Part shown: one piece after another, positions 42,044 to 47,215 of the stretch
How the letters are laid out: each line of letters opens with the position of its first letter
How positions within the stretch are numbered: position 1 is the stretch's first letter
NCBI GenBank assembly: GCA_036499395.1
Contig: DASYDW010000089.1
Location: 1-47,215 of the forward strand
DNA from: Pirellulales bacterium
GTDB lineage: Bacteria > Planctomycetota > Planctomycetia > Pirellulales > JACPPG01
Length of the DNA stretch: 47,215 nucleotides
Direction: 5' to 3'
Made by a program: the position numbers and the translations under genes
The notes under the pieces: model-generated
The model's database searches: none
What the model was told of the DNA's origin: nothing
The model's input: the letters and a program-made list of their open reading frames with translations, nothing else

Positions 42044-42658
42044 TCAGTCAGAGGGAGCGGGCAGAGACTGCACCTCGGCCAGCGGCAATTCATGCTGCCT
42101 GCTGGAGCCTTTGAGGTGATAGGACTTGACGAACGCCAGCCGGTCTCCGTTGAACATGAAGCGGATGTTGACGAAGAAGACGCCGTCACTGGCACTGCGG
42201 TAGAGGAATTCTTTTTCCAGCAGCTCCCGTACGCCCCGTTGATACGTGCGGTCGCTCATGCCGTGGTCCTTCGCGACGTACTGATTCAGCTTGATTTCAT
42301 CGGAGCCGGGGCTGGCACGCATCTGCAGATACACGAGTTCAAATACCTGGATGCCGGTCTTCGAGAGACCAGCCGCTTGTTTGATCCCATCAAGGAACAT
42401 CTTGACGAATCGCGTGGTGTCCACTTCTTCGTCCCACCAGAATCCCATGCCGCCGATACCTTTGAGTTCGCCAGTGCTATTGTCGACGATCATCGAGGCC
42501 TTGCCACCGGGCACCTGAAACCGCCTGTTACGCGTGGGTATCCCGTTCGCGGATGGGACGCTTGGATTAGTGCGGTAGATGGGGAAGCCCCGTTTCACGC
42601 TGAGCTGGTTTGTGGGCAGCTCAACAACCTGCTGCTCTGCTTGGCGCTCATCCGTCAT
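42044..42658 (-). CDS. RepL-like plasmid replication initiator, 204 aa
   Basis: The C-terminal 130 residues follow the RepL/winged-helix initiator pattern: RFVKMFLDGIKQAAGLSKTG and IQVFELVYLQMRA, then EIKLNQYVAKDHGMSDRTYQ as helix-turn-helix, and LLEKEFLYRSASDGVFFVNI RFMFNGDR split across wing and strand. The N-terminal region (residues 1-60) is a hydrophilic tail. GGAGGA precedes the ATG. It ends 1 base after the small ParB-like gene on the opposite strand (convergent). Three ATTTTTGTC repeats at its start may be iterons or autoregulatory sites. Confidence 0.75.
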   Translation of the reverse strand: MTDERQAEQQVVELPTNQLSVKRGFPIYRTNPSVPSANGIPTRNRRFQVPGGKASMIVDNSTGELKGIGGMGFWWDEEVDTTRFVKMFLDGIKQAAGLSKTGIQVFELVYLQMRASPGSDEIKLNQYVAKDHGMSDRTYQRGVRELLEKEFLYRSASDGVFFVNIRFMFNGDRLAFVKSYHLKGSSRQHELPLAEVQSLPAPSD

Positions 42659-42733
42659 TTTTGTCCTCCATTTTTGTCACTTCACAGACAGCGCACTGGC
42701 ACACGACCGACAAAGGCGCAAGGGATTTTTGTC
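42657..42733. repeat. Three ATTTTTGTC repeats at the repL start
   Basis: ATTTTTGTC occurs at 42657-42665 (overlapping the start codon region), 42670-42678 and 42725-42733. Related GACAAA lies near 42709. On the coding strand this is GACAAAAAT. Spacing is 13 and 55 bases. The repeats could be initiator binding sites or operators. Confidence 0.5.
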
Positions 42734-43457
42734 GGTCCACCGTCCATTCGTGACGGTCTACCGCCCAAATCTGTCGTTTCGGATTCAGCGAAATCAAACA
42801 GTTACGCCGTTCCCCTTTCTTATACAAATACTGCCTTCCTGATCCCGACGCCGGAGCGCGCCCACACAGCGCATGGCGACGGCGGCGAGGATCAAAACAC
42901 GGTCACTTCAAGATGTCGTTAAGCGATCGAGTCGAACAACAATCCTGGTCAAGCCGTTCGATTCCTCTGGAAAATGAGTTAGTTAGTTGATTTCTACGAG
43001 GCGATGCGACCACCGCTCGGAATATCGGCCGGAGGAATGAATGAATTGGCATTCATGAAGAAGTGGTCAGGGGTACATAGCGCAATCGACCGGCAGAATC
43101 GAATTTGGAGGGCACTTATAAGCGTCTTTTCAACTAAATCGAGTCTGACCTCATCCTAGTTATCTCGTCGCCGCCAGATAAGCCTTCTGTCGGATAGCAA
43201 TTAAACGATCAGTTCTGCCCCAACATTTGTTGCCGGAGCAAGTTAGCTCCTCTACGCCACCTGTCTTTCGGGCTACTACGCGATCCAACCGGCCATCTGT
43301 ATACTGGCCGCATGTAATCCACCGGGCCAGCCATTTTGGGCCGCTCCAGACTTCTGACTTTGGGGGCGATGGCGGCGCAGCCACGACGGCAATGTCGCAA
43401 GCAGAGATATTCGCACATCTGGCCCTTCATTGACTTGGCAAACCACACGGGCGGGCG
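42734..43457. other. Spacer between repL and the ABC-3C operon
   Basis: No complete gene is convincing. A plus-strand frame around 42980-43158 reads VDFYEAMRPPLGISAGGMNE and WSGVHSAIDRQNRIWRALIS before a stop; it looks like a fragment of a real protein but has no start signal. Short frames around 43160-43450 are GC-shadow-like. The promoter of the downstream operon is probably in the last 150 bases. Confidence 0.4.
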
Positions 43458-44537
43458 ATGGCATCAAGCATAGCTCCAACTCCACTACCTTTGCCGGCCA
43501 ACCACAGCGCGACCCCAAGTGATTTCGTGCATGCGGGACAGCCCATTCCCGCCATCGAACGAATTCGGATATTTGAGCCTAAGCAGTGGGAAGAATTCGT
43601 TTTAGAGTGGGCTGATAGCCTCCGATCTGAGTATGAACGAGTCGAACGCTGTGGCGGGACCGGCGATTGTGGCCGCGACGTCATCGGAATTAGCAAGTGC
43701 GGTACGGGAGCTTGGGATAATTACCAGTGCAAGCAATACCGTGCGCCGCTCGCACCTTCTGATGTTTGGGTAGAGCTAGGCAAACTGGTCTATTACACGT
43801 ATCGAGGAGAATACGCCTATCCGCGCAGGTATTCCTTCGTTGCACCTCGAGGAGCGGGTAACAAATTGTCGCGCCTTCTCAGAAATGCGGCGGAGCTGAG
43901 GAGCCAACTGATTCAGAATTGGGATACCTATTGCCTGAATGCCATTACCGAGACGGGGCCGACACCACTTGATGCGGCGCTGAGAGCACACCTTGATGAA
44001 CTCGACTTCTCGATCTTCGACGCTATACCACCGCTTCGCATCATTGATGGTCATGCAAAAACAAGATGGCATGTCGCTCGCTTCGGAGGAGGCTTGCCCG
44101 CACGTCCTCCCATCGTTACTCTCCCTGACACTCCGACAGCGGAAGAGATTACATACATTCGGCATCTGCTCGACGCCTATGGCTCCCATCTGGATCGCGT
44201 AATTGCGAGACTGGACGAGTTATCAGACGAGGAACTGAAGGCGCACCTTCTCGACTCGCGCCGTGAGTTCTACAGCGCCGAATCATTGCGAGCGTTCTCA
44301 AGGGATACATTGCCTCCCGGTGAATTTGAACGTCTTCAGGATGAACTGCATAGCGGAATCGGTGATGAGATACGGGCCGCTCATGACAACGGATACCGTC
44401 GTGTCTTGGCGGTCGTCAAGATCGCGCGCTCGCTCCAGCTAACGGCGCACGCCTTAGTGAGCCGTCTGACCATCCGAGACCGAGGAGGGATCTGCCATCA
44501 GCTAGCAAATGACGACAAGTTGAGGTGGATCAAATGA
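43458..44537 (+). CDS. ABC-3C effector with PD-(D/E)xK nuclease-like N-domain, 359 aa
   Basis: Residues about 38-130 look like a restriction-endonuclease fold. WEEFVLEWADSL carries Glu46, GTGDCGRDVIG carries Asp74 and NYQCKQY gives the Gln90-x-Lys92 pair typical of Mrr-like nucleases. The C-terminal 100 residues fit the conserved C-terminal domain of ABC three-component effectors: DNGYRRVLAVVKIARSLQLT, then GGICHQLANDDKLRWIK. The effector is presumed to cut nucleic acid when released or activated by its partners. The stop overlaps the next start (ATGA). The ribosome-binding site is weak. The nuclease assignment is from motif spacing, not a search. Confidence 0.75.
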   Translation: MASSIAPTPLPLPANHSATPSDFVHAGQPIPAIERIRIFEPKQWEEFVLEWADSLRSEYERVERCGGTGDCGRDVIGISKCGTGAWDNYQCKQYRAPLAPSDVWVELGKLVYYTYRGEYAYPRRYSFVAPRGAGNKLSRLLRNAAELRSQLIQNWDTYCLNAITETGPTPLDAALRAHLDELDFSIFDAIPPLRIIDGHAKTRWHVARFGGGLPARPPIVTLPDTPTAEEITYIRHLLDAYGSHLDRVIARLDELSDEELKAHLLDSRREFYSAESLRAFSRDTLPPGEFERLQDELHSGIGDEIRAAHDNGYRRVLAVVKIARSLQLTAHALVSRLTIRDRGGICHQLANDDKLRWIK

Positions 44538-45037
44538 GCATGGTTGATCGACAACTCGTCCTTTTCAACAGCCCAGTTGAGGTCGGTCTACGAGCACTCG
44601 TCCTTTTGACGGACGTGTTTCCTGACGCCTGCACCTTAGAAAGACTCGTTATTCTCGACTACTTCGTTGTCCACTCGGACGATCTTCCAGCGGGACCTCG
44701 TGGACTTCATCCTCAGACGCCTCACAGAAGTGGCGAAATTCTCGTGCGCAGAAATGCTCTTCAAGCCGGCCTGATGTTGTTCTACAGCCGGGGCTTGGTC
44801 GAGATCCGGTATGACGGAAGCGGCGTAGGCTATGCGGCGACGGAAACTTCCTCAAGCTTCCTGGATGCGATTGATGCCGAATACGTCTCTGGTTTGCGTA
44901 ACCGGTCGACATGGTTGCAGTCGACTTACGGTGGTAAGTCAGATGCAGAACTTCAATCGGTGGTTCAAATCAACATCGGAGTGTGGGGTGCCGAGTTCGA
45001 GATGGAATCAGTCCTCCATTTAGAGGATGACGAATGA
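44534..45037 (+). CDS. ABC-3C middle component, 167 aa
   Basis: The start ATG lies in an ATGA overlap with the effector stop and has GAGGTGG just upstream. The sequence (ALVLLTDVFPDACTLERLVI, LDYFVVHSDDLPAGPRGLHP, HRSGEILVRRNALQAGLMLF) follows the pattern of the small middle component that links effector and ATPase in these systems. It includes the VHSxD...LHP...HR-x-GE block. It is predicted to be a mostly helical winged-helix-like adaptor. It ends in an ATGA overlap with the ATPase gene, so all three genes are translationally linked. Confidence 0.78.
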   Translation: MSMVDRQLVLFNSPVEVGLRALVLLTDVFPDACTLERLVILDYFVVHSDDLPAGPRGLHPQTPHRSGEILVRRNALQAGLMLFYSRGLVEIRYDGSGVGYAATETSSSFLDAIDAEYVSGLRNRSTWLQSTYGGKSDAELQSVVQINIGVWGAEFEMESVLHLEDDE

Positions 45038-46890
45038 GTAGTTATGGATTCTATCTGACGCGATTGACCTTGAGCGGACTCGGGCTACCAGATGCCTCGG
45101 TCAAGCTCGAAGATGGGTTGAACGTGATTGCCGGACCATCTGACACCGGCAAAACCTTTATCGCGCAGTGCATCGATTTCATGTTCGGCGGCAGTAAATC
45201 TCCTGAGCCAATCCCTGAGGCCGAAGGTTATCAGGAGGTTCACTTATCCCTTATCAGTCGAAATGACAATGGCGCTTACACGCTGTCTAGGGGGCTGCGT
45301 GGAGGGTCTGTCGCCCTGACTTCTCCTGGACGAGAAGAGGTCATTCTCAGCGCAACGCATGATCCGAACAGCGAAAACACCGTCTCGCATTTCCTACTCC
45401 AGCTATCCGGAGTAGCCAGAAAGCTGGTCCGAACAAATACCCGTGGCACGACTCGGAAGGTGAGCTTTCGGGATATTGCGCGTCTTATCGTGGTTGATGA
45501 AGAGTCGATCATAACGAAACGCTCGCCGCTTTTGACTGGTCAGTTTACGACTGCGACTGTTGAGAAAAACGTGTTCCGACTACTGCTAACAGGAGTTGAT
45601 GATTCAGCTATCCGTGAGGAGCCGGACCGACGCATCGCAAAGCAAAAGGAGTCGGGAAAGAACGAAGTGATTGACAAGGTTCGCGAAAGCCTCTTGTCGC
45701 GAATCAAATCACTTGGAGTTGAAGGCACGGGCGACCTCCTACGCGACCAACTTACTAAAGCTGACAACTACCTCCTAGAATTGAATACTGAATTGGCTTC
45801 ACGCCAGCAATCGGCGGCATACCTAGAGACTTCACGCCGCGATACATGGAACGACGTCCGCCGAGTAGAGTCGCGTATCGCGGTCATTGAACAGCTACAA
45901 GTCCGTTTTGTGCTCCTGGACCAGCAATATACATCTGACCTGCGGCGTTTAGAGTCAATCGCGGAAGTGGGATTTCGGCTGGATCAGCTACAGGAGAATC
46001 GCTGCCCTGTATGCGGTGCATCGCCGGAACATCATGCCGCTGATTTCCACTCTGAAAGCGCTGCGCCGGCGACTGTTGCCAACGCATCTCAGGCGGAAGC
46101 TAAACGTACTCGTGAGTTAAAAGCGGATTTAGGTGGAACACTGAACGAGAACGAGCAGGAACTCTCTTCGCTTCAAGCTGGTCTAAGCGGCCTTCGCAAC
46201 TCTCTGCGCGATATTGGAGAACAGTTAGAAAGTGAGGCGAAGCCGAGACTCCAAGAGATTATTCAACAACTCAAAGAAGGCCAGGAACGACGTGCGGCTT
46301 TTCTGAGAGTGATCGAACTTCACGACCAAATAGTTGAACTCGATCAAATGGCTGACGGAGTCGAGGCGGCATTGTTCAACGCTTCCTCTGGTGGGGTATC
46401 TGCTGATAGCGTCGGAGAAGCAGAGCAGTTCAGTCAGGAAAATGAGGCACTTCTCAAAGCGTGGAACTTTCCGGGCTTAGACCGGGTCGTATTCAGTGAA
46501 GACGATCAGGATTTAGTGATTTCCGGCCGAAAGCGTGCGGGACATGGCAAAGGTGTGCGAGCGATTACGCATTCAGCGTTCAATATTGCATTGGCAGATT
46601 ATTGTGCGCATCGCGACATGCCGCACCCCTCAACGGTGACGATTGATTCGCCCCTCGTTGTCTATCGGGAACCGGACGACGATGAGGGGGGATTTTCAAC
46701 AGAAGTAAAGGATATGTTTTATCGTTCCTTGGCCACTCGCGAAATAGCGGTGCAAGTGATTATCCTTGAGAATGATGTCCCGCCAGACGACGTCGATAGA
46801 TTTGCAAACGTAATTAAGTTCACTGGCGGAAACACTGGGAGACGCGGCTTCATTCCTCCAAGGCAGGATGCTTCGGGCACGGGAAACTAA
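45034..46890 (+). CDS. Rad50/SMC-like ATPase of the ABC-3C system (DUF3732-like), 618 aa
   Basis: Walker A GPSDTGKT sits at residues 34-41. A long coiled coil (about 205-300 and 345-430) is interrupted by a zinc-hook-like CPVCG (Cys324, Cys327). The C-terminal head has the Walker B TIDSPLVVY (Asp538) and a final strand-rich end. The layout is that of small Rad50/RecN-type ABC ATPases of the DUF3732 group found as third genes of three-component conflict systems. They are thought to sense DNA or invader structures and control the effector. The zinc hook has one CxxC, as in dimerising hooks. The length is normal and nothing looks broken. Confidence 0.85.
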   Translation: MSSYGFYLTRLTLSGLGLPDASVKLEDGLNVIAGPSDTGKTFIAQCIDFMFGGSKSPEPIPEAEGYQEVHLSLISRNDNGAYTLSRGLRGGSVALTSPGREEVILSATHDPNSENTVSHFLLQLSGVARKLVRTNTRGTTRKVSFRDIARLIVVDEESIITKRSPLLTGQFTTATVEKNVFRLLLTGVDDSAIREEPDRRIAKQKESGKNEVIDKVRESLLSRIKSLGVEGTGDLLRDQLTKADNYLLELNTELASRQQSAAYLETSRRDTWNDVRRVESRIAVIEQLQVRFVLLDQQYTSDLRRLESIAEVGFRLDQLQENRCPVCGASPEHHAADFHSESAAPATVANASQAEAKRTRELKADLGGTLNENEQELSSLQAGLSGLRNSLRDIGEQLESEAKPRLQEIIQQLKEGQERRAAFLRVIELHDQIVELDQMADGVEAALFNASSGGVSADSVGEAEQFSQENEALLKAWNFPGLDRVVFSEDDQDLVISGRKRAGHGKGVRAITHSAFNIALADYCAHRDMPHPSTVTIDSPLVVYREPDDDEGGFSTEVKDMFYRSLATREIAVQVIILENDVPPDDVDRFANVIKFTGGNTGRRGFIPPRQDASGTGN

Positions 46891-47215
46891 CACGGGCCCC
46901 TGACTGTGGAGCAGATTATCGAGGAGGCGCGGGCAGCGTGCCCTCGGATGCCACTGAATGACCATCGTTTACGGCCAAGTGCTGCACAGGGGCTGCGCGC
47001 GGCGAGTCGCTACGCTCTAACTGTAAGCCATCGTATTGGTTGCAAAAATCGGTTCGCGGGTTCGATCCCCGACGCCTATTCATAGCTTGGACCCACTAGC
47101 CGACTTTAGTCGTCTGCACTTATGACGGATTCGCCGGCCGCAATGGTGGCAAGGCTCGAGAGTAATTGCATGTCGACAGAGACGGGAAAGAAATGGACCG
47201 ATCCATCACATTTGA
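46891..47215. other. Terminal region with a tRNA-like remnant
   Basis: Beyond the ABC-3C operon no gene is convincing up to the window end. A plus-strand frame starting near 46900 (LTVEQIIEEARAACPRM) is protein-like for about 40 residues, but no start codon with a ribosome-binding site is apparent. A tRNA-like segment lies at 47013-47077. Confidence 0.4.
47013..47077 (+). pseudogene. Degenerate tRNA-like segment (tRNA-Cys-like)
   Basis: A T arm with TTCGATC (GCGGG-TTCGATC-CCCGA, outer pair mismatched) is preceded by an anticodon-like loop TTGCAAA flanked by weakly pairing bases, and by a D-arm-like GCTCTAACTGTAAGC. The 3' side ends GACGCCT. No matching 5' acceptor strand is visible. It may be a dead tRNA or a tRNA-derived attachment-site remnant at the end of the plasmid-like block. 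Confidence 0.3.

Noticed and set aside
42975..43158. Short protein-like frame (YEAMRPPLGISAGG)
   Set aside because: It is interrupted by stops upstream, has no start signal and no recognised family; mentioned only as possible debris.
1..47215. CRISPR array
   Set aside because: No run of regularly spaced identical repeats of 23-45 bases was seen. The only tandem repeat is a 3 x 8-bp unit at 205-228.

Overview
This reads as a high-GC planctomycete chromosome (Pirellulales-like) carrying two blocks of mobile DNA. The indicators are a DUF1559 prepilin-type protein, PEP-CTERM proteins, an ECF sigma factor overlapping a Ser/Thr kinase-WD40 gene, a cluster of TPR membrane proteins, and lpxA far from other lpx genes. 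Everything was read by eye from the sequence. Family names rest on motifs and remembered family architecture, not on searches.

Layout. 1-17 kb is chromosomal: a small hypothetical gene, a DUF1559 pilin-like gene with a strong terminator, a DJ-1/PfpI protein, a D-threonine aldolase-like PLP enzyme, then four tandem same-strand genes (5.4-14.0 kb). Those four share an N-terminal multi-spanning GT-C/TMTC-like glycosyltransferase region and C-terminal TPRs. A RecA/KaiC-like ATPase, a small TPR protein, lpxA and tRNA-Pro(GGG) follow.

17.2-27.1 kb is an integrated element, almost wholly on the minus strand, next to the tRNA. It holds a ParE/RHH toxin-antitoxin pair, a 26-aa coupled ORF, a tyrosine integrase, a HEAT-repeat protein with a LysR-like C-terminus, a second HTH-like protein, a DUF932 protein, two tiny membrane peptides with strong ribosome-binding sites, a DUF1232-like membrane protein, a ParB N-domain fused to a phage-structural-looking tail, a tape-measure-like protein and an excisionase-like protein. 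It looks like a decayed prophage or satellite.

27.3-32.5 kb returns to chromosomal character: kinase-WD40, ECF sigma, and an exported host protein whose 3' end is missing. At about 32.47 kb that gene abuts a truncated MOBF (TrwC-type) relaxase-helicase, so a mobilisable plasmid-like block begins there and runs past the window end. It contains two small conserved ORFs, a DNA methylase, a dense inverted-repeat region upstream of parA, a small partner gene, a RepL-like initiator and a three-gene ABC-3C-type conflict operon: PD-(D/E)xK effector, middle component and Rad50-like ATPase.

The methylase is split into a 5' half (35.2-35.6 kb) and a 3' half (40.2-40.6 kb) by a 4.6-kb insert. The insert has terminal inverted repeats and a near-perfect 10-bp flanking duplication. 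It carries an ECF sigma factor, a membrane anti-sigma-like partner and a double SGNH-hydrolase PEP-CTERM polyprotein, but only a fragment of a recombinase. The most interesting items are this cargo element, the ABC-3C operon, the four-gene TMTC-like array, the SGNH polyprotein and the parA-upstream inverted-repeat cluster.
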